64,000 nucleotides of DNA from Sipunculus nudus (taxonomy: Eukaryota; Annelida; Sipuncula; Golfingiida; Sipunculidae): NCBI GenBank assembly GCA_026874595.1, contig CM049306.1:75145642-75209641 (forward strand), in the 5' to 3' direction. The position numbers were made by a program, and so were the translations under genes. Positions 35,110 through 48,100 of the stretch are shown piece by piece; positions within the stretch are counted from its first letter, which is position 1, and each line of letters opens with the position of its first letter. The notes beneath the pieces were generated by a model that was not told the DNA's origin, did not search any database, and saw nothing but the letters and a program-made list of their open reading frames with translations.

Positions 35110-35880
35110 TCTCCATCATATATACTCTGTTTGTACAGTTAATTGTAATGTAAGACCTCTGAAGGAAAATCATATGTCCATGATATGTACTCTTTTGGGA
35201 TAACTTTGTGTGACTGGAGACCTCTAAGGGGTTATCAGGTCTCCATCATTTTATGTACTCTGTTGGGTCAATAAATTATCATGTCTGTTATATGTACTGT
35301 GCTGGGACCCCACGTTTCGATAGGGGACCTCTGAGGGATAATCCCTTGTCTCCATCATATGTACTCTGTTGGATCAACAAACTATCATGTGTCTGTCATA
35401 TGTACTGTGATGGGACCTCAAATTTTGATTGTAGACCTCTTAAGGATAATCCCTTGTCTCCATCATTTGCATCGACTCTATTGGGACAAGTGAGTGAGAA
35501 GGAAAACTGCTGAAGTGCAATCCCATAACAGTCTCCATCTCGTGTATGTATTCTTTTCGGACCACTCAATGTTAAACGGAGCTGATATGGGATAATCCCA
35601 TGTTGTCATCACATGTTTACAACAGGGACCTGATCGGGCCAATCATCTGTGGAAGGAGACTACTATAGGGTTATCCATTTCTCCACCATATATATCCTGC
35701 TAATCCCATGTCTCCACCTTACATATCAGGCTGAGACCTGTGCCGGTGCAGAAGGAAGCCAGTATAGGTTTATCCCATGTTTCCTGTATTCTGTTGGGAC
35801 CACTGAGTATGGAGGGCAGTATGTGATGTTAACACCTTGTGAGAGGCTGTGGACAGTACATCCCACCACACCCCATCAGT
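35110..35880. repeat. Degenerate tandem repeat with TGTACTCTGTTGGGA and GGATAATCCC motifs
   Basis: Copies of CTCCATCATATGTACTCTGT, then TGGGAC.., then GACCTCT.AGGGATAATCC recur with mixed spacings of about 40 and 66 bp, which suggests a higher-order unit near 105-145 bp. The clearest copies are at 35250-35500 and decay to the right. Two plus-strand open frames here are products of the repeat. Confidence 0.78.
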
Positions 35881-36982
35881 ATATGTCTTGTCAAAGCCTG
35901 TTTAGATGCAGCCTTGCATGCTGATCAGGACACTGGGGACTGGTTCCAGGAATCCTCAAGATCATTTGTACATCAGTCAGAACATGAGACTTAAAGTATC
36001 TGCTCCGGTACTTAGATTGGTCCAGACTTCACATGCTATTCCATTGATCACACAATTTCTGTCTTTCCTGAGCTCAGGCATACACACTGATTGCAGGTTT
36101 TCAGATAACACAGCAAGGTCCATTACTTTTTTTTGGAAAAGCTTATGGATAGTCATTTAACATATTCTTTTTAAGTGTAAATATGAAATTTTAAATCTGA
36201 ACTTTTAATTGTTTGTTATAAATTCAGTTGTCAGTAATATAATGCCAAAGTTAAAAATGAAATGCTTGTCTTGTGTGAACTACTGAAAACTGTTTTGTAT
36301 TACTTTGCAAAGCAGGAATAATTAACTTCAAAAGCTACAGTCTATTTGTTTGTGTTTATTCCCCTAGAAATATATTGTTATTTGATATCTTTAGAGTAAA
36401 TGGCTGGTAAAATATCTAGATGCTATTGTAGTGTGTCACACCACTAGAGATGTGAACAACTAGCTTCCTTAAAATGTTATACCAACTGGCTGAATTCCAT
36501 GCATATGTACACTCCAAAAGATAAATAGGACATGAGTTAACAAAAACAAATCAATATACCAAAGAAAACATACGTTTCTCTGGAGAAGGGTTCCATACAT
36601 ACAATCACTGATGATCATAAAAGTTCAATGATAATCACAGAAACAACCACCAAGTACATTAACCACAGTATACAGAGTAGTCCCTTTTATACACTTCTCC
36701 AGATCACATGATACACAAGTAATCAGAATTTTGGGTTTGCCAAGCTTTCTGTTTGTTCCCGCTGCATTCACAGTACAATTAGTCCACCTTTAGATACACG
36801 GAGCTCCGACCACTAACAGTCCCTCAAGACCCTGTTCACGCAGCACTCACTAATTAGCACAGACTATTTTTCTTGACTAAAGAGTCAATGTGTTTCACAG
36901 CTGATGTCCCCTGGAATCATTCAGCTCTAGATAACTAAAATGCTTCCACACAGCAATATCATGTACCTCCACAGTTTTGCAA

Positions 36983-37074
36983 TTAAATAATGTTCTCGGT
37001 CTGTTCCTGGAAGCGCTCACAACATGCTTTAATTGCCAGATTAACCAGTCCATCAGGTGCCCATCCTTTGAAGT
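36983..37074 (-). CDS. Possible terminal exon of an antisense gene nested in intron 1
   Basis: Minus strand: acceptor TGTTTGTTGCAG, two bases (AC), then 29 codons and TAA. The peptide FKGWAPDGLVNLAIKACCER continues FQEQTENII and looks like an amphipathic helix. A different phase over the same bases stays open for 59 codons after the acceptor, so the frame choice is uncertain. No upstream exon was matched in phase; 37925-38182 minus is open and protein-like but its donor phase does not fit. Family not recognised. Confidence 0.28.
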
Positions 37075-37729
37075 CTGCAACAAACAAATGTTACTGTTGA
37101 GTCTGAGACCACCAAACAGAGACAGCTCACACAGAATATAACTGCACTGAAATTAACATCAAAGAGACAAGTTTGCTAATATCTAAACATGATACTCCAT
37201 ATAAATGTACAGTAAATTATCAAAAAAATCCCTATACTGTAACATGCAGAATAATAACTAAATGACAGTCCTCTGATGACAAAATGATTGATTTTAAATT
37301 ATTTGTTGCATGAGGAATTGTAGTATACTCTAAACTGAACAATATTTGCAGGATATATGATCTGTAGAATTTGTTTACAGTTCATAATCATCTGTAATGT
37401 CCGTGCACATGTACTGATATTAAACTCCCGACAACACTTGACAGATTGTTGCTCCCTACTTACCTGGGCTTACCTTACAGCACCTGACAGGTGCAACTTG
37501 TTTGTTGTATACCAGGTCATTTCCTCACCTGTTCAGTGTTCAGAAGTAATATATCTATTGTAAAAAATGAATGATTTGGACTTGTCCTCACTGTGAGACA
37601 CATCACAAATACCAGACATATATTGATGTAAGTCTCACATTCCTTACAATATATGAACAAGTTTAGGCTGAGGATGAAAAACTTAAGTATAAAGCTGTTA
37701 TGAAGGTTGCCAGTTTGATATAAGTTTTA

Positions 37730-37757
37730 ACTAGAAATCTGCATTCTGAGGAATGCA
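37730..37757 (-). mobile_element. 3' terminus of a rolling-circle-like element, family 4
   Basis: Read on the minus strand, a perfect hairpin TGCATTC-CTCA-GAATGCA is followed by GATTTCTAGT and then T. The hairpin-plus-CTAGT end repeats the design of families 1 and 2. The element must extend to higher coordinates, but I could not locate its 5' end or an inverted partner arm. Confidence 0.45.
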
Positions 37758-40700
37758 AGCCTCCACCATGTGGGGATCTCTATCTACACCCATGTTTGCA
37801 TTCACTTATTTGGCCCATATTCTCATATTCCTTCATGACATTCTTAAATCTGAATTATGTGCTGAATCCACACCATAATCTAACCAATTCATCATTGGTA
37901 CATTCCTGAAATGCCCTGAAAATTTCATGAGATTTCATATGTATTTGTGTGAGTGATGTTTTGAACAAACACACATGAATGGGGATGAACACATACCCAC
38001 CTGGCAGAGGCAACCAGATAGGAAGTCTGTGTAGTGCTAACCTCTGCCAGCTGAAAACAATCCACCTCTTTTACCAGATATGAAACATAGTGTTTCCTCC
38101 TTAAAATATTATGATATCTGCCAGTGTTTCGTTCTTTTACATAAAATATAAACATGGAATGTATGCCATCTGGTGGCTGCACTTTGCAACTTCACAACTT
38201 CAGATTTTTCAAGTTTCCAAAAGGATATTCTTCTTTGTTTCTTCTTTCATGTTTCCTCTCCAGATGTGTTATGTGCAAAACCAGACCTCTGGTCTTGCAG
38301 TCTTGTTTTGGTAAACAGACTCACAAGGACTATTGTTTACTCTCTCAAAGAACCATGACAAAGTATAAAACAGGTGATTGCAGATAGTAAGTACTGTGCC
38401 AGGTTGGTTTTGCTGGGAAAATTTTGTATTTAGTCTAAATAAATGAATAGCATGAAATGATACTCTTATTATCACAAATGTTTATCAATATACATTTAAT
38501 TTAAGAACAAGGACCAACAATTACATAAAACTAGCGGAAATATCTTTAGCCTTAATGGGGTTATTTAGGTACAGAATGCAAAACACTGCATGATATTTGC
38601 GAGTGATATATTGTCATGTTTTTTTACCTAATTTATCGTAAACAAACCTCTTCTGCTTTTGTTATGTTGTCAATACTAATGTATATACATGCAGTTCATG
38701 ACGCATATATTTACAATAGATCGTTAAACCTTAAGACAGCTTGTGATTTCCGAGTCATGATACCTTCTCAAGCTGACACATTGCTTGATCTATAGGGTCT
38801 GGTGAGATCTAAGTACAGATGATTGTACTGGGTCCTCTGTTTGTACTATTGATACGACCTGTGGTTGTACGCCACTCAAACTTTAGTGTAGGCAGGTTCA
38901 AGTACAACTGTGGAGAGAAGCAATCACTAATGTAAACAGCCAAGGTGTGATCATCCGGATATCATAGTCAGAAAATCATTCACCAGGGATTAGCATTCAA
39001 AGGAAAGAGGAACAGGTTCCAGAGACCAGTAAAATGGATAAATCTCTGGTCCTTTAGGTGGAAGAAAGGTCCAATTTGTTCCTTGTTCCTGATCAACCCA
39101 AGATCAGTCGTCTAAACAAGGTCTGATATAAAAAGGCAAAAAATAATTTGGGATGTGAAAAAGTTATTTTTATTTTGAGAAGGTCACTAAACTGAGGTGG
39201 TCGTTACTACGTTGGGTAAGGGTTTAATGTATAATGAAACCTCCCTGAACAGCCACCTCTTTATTGTGGACACCTCTGTGTTTAGACAACTCAGATGATC
39301 CCTTGCAGTATATATAGACTGGGAGATATAATCTCTTTGTGTGGGTACTTCTTTAAAAACTGCCATCTGTTACTTCAGATTTCTTACCCTTTTGTTGATG
39401 TTGAGACTGTTAATGTTGATCCCTGTATATGTCATCATGAACAGTATTATAACAGTTTCTGCTATGAATGTTTGAGTAGAAGGTTATTTTTAATGATGAC
39501 AGCCTGAAAGCCTTTGCACTTTTTATACAGAATATTTGTTCCTTATATATTTTAGTTATATATGGACAGTATTTTTCCAGCACAGTAGCACTTTAGTGAC
39601 TGGTAGTTTGATTGGCAGTTTGTGGTGACATTTTATCTTAATGATAGCCATGTTTAGGAAACCATTTGTATGTGCTGATGGCTTTTGGCTACGTGACAAC
39701 TCAGATATTAACACATGAGCACAATGGGAAGTGTTTTGGCAGAGGTATATTGCTTATCTCATCTTTGGCAGTCCTTGATACTGGCATGTTTATTATTATT
39801 CACCCTGTGATGTTCAATATTTAATATTTTTGAAATCTGTATACATGAGGGGTAAAAAGCATGGTACATATATCTTTGTGAATGGCACAGTACAGAACGG
39901 CAGTGGCTACCACTTCAGATATTGTGGTTTATACCACATTGCAGGGCCTGTTTGTGGTCAGAATACTCCCCCTATTTCCTCACATTTGCAGGTCAGATGA
40001 GGAAAGATCCAAAACAAATACACACTGAGGCAGATGGCATGGGGCAAGTTATATCAGGTGGCCAGATGGTCCAGACCAATTACACACAGCATGGTCTGGG
40101 ACCAGTTCCTGAAGGAAATCAAAGATCATGCAAATAAGGGGATACTATGACCACCTTCAGACTTTATTTGAGACCTTTTATGACCGTTTTATTTTTATGT
40201 GTCTTTCCAGGGTTAATGATCTTAGATGTAAAATGGCCCATCAGCAGGGCTTAAGACGTGCCCCTTTATGCATAAAGTTTTGTTATCTGGCAGTCACAGT
40301 CTGTGTTTTACTATGTGACAGGTTTGTTGACATCTGTGTATCAAATAGAAGTCACCACAGTCTTTTATTGAGCTTGGAAGATATGATCTAAAGAACTCAA
40401 GTTTTTTTCCTGTATTTTGATTTTGATTTATAGGTGTGGGTGGGTGTTTTTTTTTTGGGGGGGGGGGAGGAAAAGGGGTGTATAGATATTGTTCAGAAAC
40501 TGTCAAGTGGTTGGTCCTTGATCCAATTAACTTAGTTTTGTGGCACAGGTTGAAAAATTTGCAAAAAAGATACATATTCATATTTCAATCAAGATTTTGC
40601 AGAATTTTTGTTTTATAAGGAAACACATGATTTCTTGACATCTGCTTAGAATCAAAAGGTTTTAGGCCAATGTCTGTATACAGGAATGATTAAAAAGGGG

Positions 40701-42599
40701 TCAAATAGGATAGTGAAACAGGGTATATAGGTTACTTTGCCTTGACTCGCTGGAAAATTGCATTTGGTTCTCAGATTTGTTTTAACAGAAAGCATTTAGT
40801 TCCTGGGAATTGACTTTTATTAAATAAACAAGTAAATAGGGGTAAAAACTTGAAGAATGTTAATGGCATGTAAAACATGATCCTGTTAAGTATCTGTTAA
40901 CTTGTTAAGTGGATGCATGGGGTAAATATGTATTACTGAATTTAATGTGATGAAAGATATCTGGGTTAATGTAATAAATCAGATGGTGGATCTTGAAATG
41001 TTTTGTCACATATGCAGGTTTATATTAATGAGAGCTGAACACAGGCCCACACTGAGTATTATCATTCATGCATTGTGGTGGACTCATGACAAACAAATCT
41101 GAGATGTTACAAATGTGGTCAAATAAAACTTTATCACATACAAATATTTAGTAACTCCACCTATAACATAAATCTTGACATGTGTTATGCCTGAGTTTAT
41201 GCTCTTAGACCAATTTACATTAGAGCAGTAGACTGTGTAAATGATATGAAATAAGACAAAATGGACAGTGCAGAAAATTTCAAAGGTTATACACTGGAGA
41301 TGTGAATGGTTAAGTGCATAATTTGACCATGATTCACTCTTGACAGTATTATGGTTTACACTGTTTTAAAACACCTCTCCCGAGATCAAATTACTGTTTT
41401 GACTCCTTACCCTGTGTGACTTACATCCTTGATGGTCAGTCATGACAAATATTTTAATGGGATCTCACCACAATTTAAAGTGATCATGGCATCCTGTCAC
41501 TATGCTTTGAAAGAAAATTTGCAGGGGATGGTGCGACAAATTTAGTTTTATTGCCCTTGATATATGATAAAGAACCATCGCAACCAGTGACCTTATGATT
41601 TGGTGACCCCCTTTGTACAGCATATACTGTGTTTGGCTTATAATCACAAGGGTAGGGTTCAAATTTTGGAGATTTACAAAGGGAAATTATTACAAAAATA
41701 AATCCTCATCCTCAAAGGTGAATATGGCCTCGTTGACATTTTATGTATGTTATCCACATAACCAGGTGAGAGTTTAAAAGGAAGTGGCAAAAAACTTATT
41801 ATAAATAATCATATTTAATTTATGTTACATGCCAGTCAAAAACAGACATTAAAAGTAATATCAGGTCTTCATTTTATCTGCCTAGAGGGGACAACAATTT
41901 CTACCTGTTGTCCTGGATTATTGTCTGATTGTTAAGGTTTAGCACCCGTATTAAATTATCAATGGGATAATGGATATATCATGTGTAGGTTGCTGCATGG
42001 TAAGATCGTGAAAATGGAACCCTTGCAAAAATAAAACTGTGAAAATCACAAAATATTAGCCTCGTGAATATGAAGGCAACCACAGTATAAGAGGCAGGTA
42101 TTGCGATGGATCAAAGGCTGTGGGAGTTGCGCCCAGGTGCTTGGAGGGTGTGATGGATGAGACTAGGGATCTGAAATAAGGGTTTTGTAGTGGATCTTGC
42201 TGGCTTTGTACTGCTATTTTTGATGCTCTTGTTCACTGGAATGCACACAGCATTCCAAAACAACATTGTTGTTTCTTAATTAGAAACAGACAGTTGACCT
42301 TTGCTAATGATCAGCGTGTGAGTCCCAGTGTAACACATGGTGACACTTGTATATTATATTTAGACCTCCAGACCACAATAAACACACTTGTCTTTTTGTG
42401 ATAAATAATATAAATCTTTATCCCAGTATGTCTATCTTTTGCTACCTAGTAACTGGACAGATTAGAAATTATTTTTTTTTTTGCAAGAGATATTTATTCA
42501 GCTTTATGGTGAACACTTATTCAACCATATTTATCAAGCTGTTTTTTTTTTCCTTGGGATGTTTTCCTTTTTTTGTCCAAGACTTCTTATGTCATAAGG

Positions 42600-42634
42600 A
42601 GACAGAGAGACAGAGAGAGAGAAAGAGATAGAAA
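42600..42634. repeat. GAGA/GACAGA purine run
   Basis: A low-complexity GAGACAGAGAGAC-type microsatellite lies just left of the foldback at 42671. Confidence 0.9.
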
Positions 42635-42670
42635 GACACTCCTTGCACAATGTTTATACAGTACAGTTGT

Positions 42671-42971
42671 TCAGTATCTCCTTCACTTTAACTGCTGCTT
42701 TTTTATAGCAGGGTTCTCCAGATTGCACCACCAGGGCTTGCCTAGCGCAAAGAATTTTATCAGGCCAATGAAAGCGTGGTATTGCATTGTGCATCCAGCT
42801 CCAAGTTTCAGACCCACAATACCCTACTCTAATTGGTTTGATGCACAATGAGATACCACAGTCTCATTGGTCTGATTTTAATTCTTTTCCCTGTACCGGC
42901 CTTGGTGTAGAAACCCTGAAAAACTTGCTATTCAAAGCAGCGGTTAGAGTTAAGGAGATCTGGAAGGACTG
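42671..42971. repeat. Imperfect foldback (long inverted repeat)
   Basis: The left arm (42671-42795) and right arm (42840-42971) are reverse complements with clear but imperfect identity. Examples are CTCCTTCACTTTAACTGCTG against the complement of CAGCGGTTAGAGTTAAGGAG, and an exact CATTGTGCATC / GATGCACAATG pair at the loop. The loop is 44 nt. It is an old hairpin or MITE-like insertion ending about 320 bp before exon 2. Short open frames on both strands arise from the symmetry. Confidence 0.85.
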
Positions 42972-43294
42972 AAGTGTATAACCATTGTGTAGGGAGTGTA
43001 AGGGAGAGAGAAGATCAGTTGATTTGTTTGTGAAGTATCCATTATCTTTTGTATAAATTTGCATTAATAACTTCAGTCTTGCTAGCAGAATATAGCAGAG
43101 TTAAAAAGTGAATGTAGCTTTATATCACGGCCCATGTCAGAGCCTTTTTCCCAGGTCTTCGGCCATGCGGCTTTACATTCTGTAAAATGATTGGTATCTG
43201 AGTGCTTTATGGACTAACTGTCTGGCACCAGTAACTGCATGTATAATCCACTAGCTGTATATCAAATCTAATGGTTTGTGTTCTGTCATTTCAG

Positions 43295-43335
43295 AGGTGG
43301 AGCAGAAGGAGGGATTATCTCCTACACAAAATGGG
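43295..43335 (+). CDS. Plus-strand gene, coding exon 2 (41 nt)
   Basis: Acceptor TTCTGTCATTTCAG, donor GGG|GTAAGT. With the phase-1 base from exon 1 it reads 14 codons, EVEQKEGLSPTQNG, ending in phase 0. The other two frames would not join exon 1 in phase. It is very short but has consensus splice sites on both sides. Confidence 0.55.
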
Positions 43336-45149
43336 GTAAGTGCTGTAAGAGATCCCGCAAGTTTATAACGTTTCTCTGGCTTCCCAGCCCTGTTGGCTGT
43401 TACAGTTCGCTTATGCTTAGCCATCAAATTCAGCTGGCTTCACTTGACATGGCCAGGGGTCAGGCAGTTACCACAGTCCTGCAAGCTTACCTGTGAAATA
43501 CCTGGCAGCATGCCTGGCTCAGGTGTGTAATGTATGTCCAGGACTTGTGTACCTATAGGTTCTTGTTGAAGGGTATAGGGGTTGCACAAGGTATCACTGG
43601 TTCTGACTTGCTTGGTCTTTTATTTAGATAATTCATATATTAGTAATTATGTTATTTACTTTTCTTCCAAAATTGGTGATGGCTTTATGATTTGTAATGT
43701 TAATGGGAATGTTTGAGATGGTTTCTGTTCATTTTGCAGTAAGAAAAATAAGATTAATATTAGATCAAATACAAATGAAACTCTGACATAAAACACAAAC
43801 CCTAACATTATGATCTTCTTACACCCTGTTACATATGTTAATATGTACAGTTGAGATTGAAACTAAGGTGGATGTTAAATTCCCCTAGATGAGACCGCTA
43901 TAGTGATTTTGTGAGGGCAAGATTGCAACAGTTCCCTAAAGCTAGGTCTCACCAAACAGTGCTAGCTGTGATGTCATTGATCTCAGTGTTTTCATTACAT
44001 GTAAATAGCCATCATAGATAGTTGCATAATCACACCTTATAACCATTAGATTTTAAAAGTGCTACAAAAATATTAAACATGGGGGGGATTTACACCAAAA
44101 TTTAATCATTTGAGATGTAAACGTCACATTTGAGTCTGTAAAATGATTTTTCAGATATTTTGTTGACGCTGCTACATCTAGAGATCCAACTTAAAGTTAT
44201 ATTAAACCTTCACTTTGCAAATTGTTAAAATCCTTCAAAAGCTAAAAAAGGACATCCCTGTTTCAGACTATTTATAAAATATCTTCAGAATTGTTACTTA
44301 TATTGCCTTTGAATGAATTTAAACTCTTACGGTTACAATTGTGATGATAATTCTTTAGGTTGCACCCATAAACATGAAACATTAAACTGCAATCATATAA
44401 CTGCATGACCACAGTGACACTGTAACTGTCACCAGACAGCAATTAGGTTAACAGTTAATGTTTATAATGCAGCCCAGTATTCCTTCAGGATCAGCTGGTG
44501 ATGGACGCCAGGCAGTGACCTATGGTGGGACAGTGGTCACTAAGGGACTGGTAATGCATTATTTATGAGCAGATGTTAGTGAGTGTGCCAGCCCTTCCTC
44601 GTAACCTCTCACCACGGAAACAAGATACCTTGTTTACTCTTTGGGTCCCTCTCAGCAGTTAGTCCCTTAATTGTTTATAATTTATGACTGATCTTGAAAC
44701 TAATTTAGAAGAACAGGCCTCTCATTGACAGCCCTCACTTTGAGGTTACAGTTCACTCATTGTTCAGTGGATAGGCCTGCCTATTTATATCTTATCTTTT
44801 CTAATCTTATCTGCTTCAGATTTATATAAACAGATCTATTGGTTTGAGCAGTCAGTAGCACCTTAATTGTGTTCAGGATACCCCTGTTGTAGAGTTCTGT
44901 TAAAAATAATAGCTTGAAAATTCAGGTTTACGGAGGATATGTATTTGCTCCATCTGTTTGTCTACACTGTGTCTCTGTTGTGTACACATTTCATTGAAAT
45001 TTAGGGGAAGGTTTTCCCATTGGTAGCTACATTAAATGGAGGTACCGGTATATCTTGGTGCAGATCTAGGCACTGGCAGGGGTATTTACTCTATTAGTAA
45101 CTTACAGTTTCTCATTTCATATTTATAATTAGAAGTACATCAGTTTAGA

Positions 45150-45194
45150 TAGCTCAGTAGGGTACATGCATTATGGATTCAAAGTTGATTCTGG
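45150..45194 (+). repeat. Possible tRNA-derived SINE head
   Basis: TAGCTCAGTAGG at 45150-45161 matches the RNA polymerase III A-box consensus. About 33 nt from the start of that match, AGTTGATTCTGG resembles a B box lacking one base. No poly(A) tail or flanking duplication was found. It may be chance. Confidence 0.25.
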
Positions 45195-48100
45195 TTAAAT
45201 GTATGTAAGAATTAGTTATATTTACTGGTGTAACATGATTTTCACAATATAACGTTAAGGGGGATGGAATACAAAGCTCTTTAGACACGCTTATTTATTC
45301 CTATTTATACCAAAAAAATTGACCATTATAAAGAACAGAGGTCTCAGAGCTTCAGAAAATGGACTTATATGTATAAATATTTTTAACCCAAAATGTTGGG
45401 CAAAAATTGCTTGTATTACCAAAGGCCATTCCAGATTGCCTGTAGAAGGTTGAGAAAATCCCAACAGAGAAGGGCTTGCTGAGGTATGTTGTTTTGTTTC
45501 TGTAGAAGTCAAAATAGGATGACATATGTTACAGTATGTACAGTTGCCTGACCAGTCAGGCCTCAAGCTGTTAGTGGGTAAAGCCAGGGGATTATAGGGA
45601 TCCAGATTTCCAATCACAGAGGGAAATCGAAAACAGTGTGTGTAGCAAAGTGCTGGATACCATGCTGGTAGTATGAAGGAATGCTTGATCTCTGGCTGGT
45701 GTGTTCAAGTTGAGGCTGTGGCCCTCATCTAATTGCAGCCTGCCCTGAAGTCACTTTCAGTGCTGTGAAATTCAAGCACCCCATGGCCTTAACAAACACT
45801 GCATCTGTAAAGCTGCCTATTAGTGGTAGTTGAGCCCTCTTTCCTTTGGCAAATTTTGCCACAGTACAGTCTGTATTTTTCACCATCATAAAATATATAT
45901 GCAATTTAAACAAATTCTGGGATACCTCTGTTTGAAGGCTCCTATTACAGGCATATTTTCATTATGGACATTTCAGGCTTCCTCAAGAAAACTACCTCTT
46001 GAGGTCAGTAACCTCTCTTATATGAGCAAAACTTTCATTGCCAAAACCCAGGTTCTGTCAGTGTCCGTAATATGAAAGTACTACTGCATATCTTTTAAAG
46101 CTGTAAGCCCAGTGCTGGCAATGATTTCTAACCCATATTAAACTGGGGATAAACCTTATTACACAAAGGTATCCCTGCAAAGCTGCATCAGCAGCACTGC
46201 CTTATGTGCAAACTGATCTGACCAAGGCATCTATCCCATTTCCTCTATTTCAGATAAGAAGTAGGCACATGCAGATCATATAACCCCTTTTCCCAGTACA
46301 TTGACATAGCTGTAACCAATATTAAACATTTGTGCTGTATCCAATCTATCTTTGTAATTATCCTTAGATAATTTACCTTGCCAAATTAATTTTAATGAAA
46401 ATAATAATTGAATTTAGAATTTAATCAAAAGGTAACAAATCAATAATTAAATGAATTATAAGTCCCATCACTATTCACAGGACTTCTTCCTTTACAATTG
46501 TTCCTTCAGTTTCTCCTTCCACACCACCTGGAGCGCTGGCCCCTGTGGCCTGACCTTATATCTGCCGCTATCAGTACTGACCTTAGCTGACCTGGATGTA
46601 CCCTACCCCCTCTCTTACTGCAAGTGGCAACCTCACAGTACCCACTACCAAACTGTTTACGCTTGAGTTCCCTGGAGCCCCAATAATATTTACAGAGGAA
46701 TGCAAATTGTTGTCAGTTATTGGAATTTACGGTACTGGACCTCTCAGGGTTTCCATTACCATTCTTGATATGTGGAAAACCTGAAAAAGGGATTTTCATT
46801 TTTCTAGTTTGGGAAATGCAAAGAAATTTGAAAAAAAGTGTCAAATCAAGGAAAAGTCTAGTTTTCCAAACTGAAAATTTGATCGGCCCAAAAAGGGAAA
46901 TTCAGTCTGATATTTGTTCACATGTGAAGTAGTGTTTCAACTGTGTGACATCTTCATGAAACAGTACTCACTGGTCTGCTGACAGCATAAACCAGTGCCT
47001 TATTTTTATCATGTTCTCTGCATTTGTTGTTCCTTCAAATAAAATCTATTATGTGACAAACTTGAAATATTAAATGATCCCAGAATTATGAAAATTCACT
47101 AAGGTAAAAGGTAGGGATTTTGTCTTTCATGAAATTAAGGGAACCTTACCCTGAGTCCCTCTGGGATTAGCTTGTCTGTTAAATGTGAGTTGCTTTCACC
47201 TTTGGTAATTTGTTGATTTAAATACTATTCAGATTACTTGAATAATGAGGAACTGTGTTGAATAACATACATATGATCTTCGAACTTCTAGCTGCAGGTA
47301 TACATAAAATCACCCCTCATTCCCCATATTATAAAGGATACACCCTGTAGTGCCCTGATTCTGGCAGCACATGAACACTTGTGTCAGGTAAAATTATCCC
47401 CATTTTGCAAGTCCCCCGTTGTGTTGACCTCTGGCACCCACAGATGACTGTCATCATAAAACGGAAAATAACTCAATGCGGCCATAATCACCACAGTCAT
47501 AAAACTTGCCAGGGAAAACTACATGTTTACTGTATCTGCCAGGATCTGTGGGGGTTTTAGCTATGTTTTGATATTCCAAATTGTATTCGCTGACAGAAAG
47601 ACTTGTACATGTGTTTGGGTATGCTTGGTATTGTTTTACCTGATGCATCGACCTAGAAAGAAGATGAAGGAAGTGAGTCATCTGGATAACTTATGGTAGT
47701 TAATCTGGAATATCTATGGTAATATGGAATTATGGGTTGGGTAGAGGGGAAGGGAGGGTTGTTATCAGCTCTATAACTGTGTGTTTTCCTCATGTTTCTG
47801 TTTATCTAATTCTGTTCATATTTGCAAAGTAAGCAAACACAGTTTCTCTTTTCTAATCCAAGATTTAGCTAGTCTTGATTGTGGCAAAAGGTGAAAACTG
47901 TCACTGTTATGATTGCATCTTAGTTGAGGAGTATAGTTTAGTTTTATTATCTTTTTTTCGCAAAATTCAACATTGTCTGCTATTTAGAAATCATTGAAAA
48001 CATACACCCTTGCATATTTGTTCATCACCCTGATGTGTCAGACAACATTTCATTGTGTTTTCACAAGGATTAGCTGACCCTGGAAATTCTTGGGTAGCAG

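Larger units (their letters stand above)
33081..43294 (+). other. Intron 1 of the plus-strand gene
   Basis: A 10.2-kb intron (GTCAGT...TTTCAG). It contains two degenerate tandem-repeat zones (33.69 and 35.11 kb), a possible antisense terminal exon (36983-37074), a minus-strand rolling-circle-type 3' end (37730-37757), a mixed T/G homopolymer near 40447-40468, a purine GAGA run (42600-42634) and a foldback (42671-42971). The rest is AT-rich with no supported gene. Confidence 0.5.

Noticed and set aside
38001-38050. CTGGCAGAGG ... CCTCTGCCAG inverted repeat
   Set aside because: A single 10-bp match with a 30-nt loop is too weak alone to call an element or RNA.
40436-40618. Plus-strand frame starting in a T/G homopolymer
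   Set aside because: It is a low-complexity artefact with no coding features.
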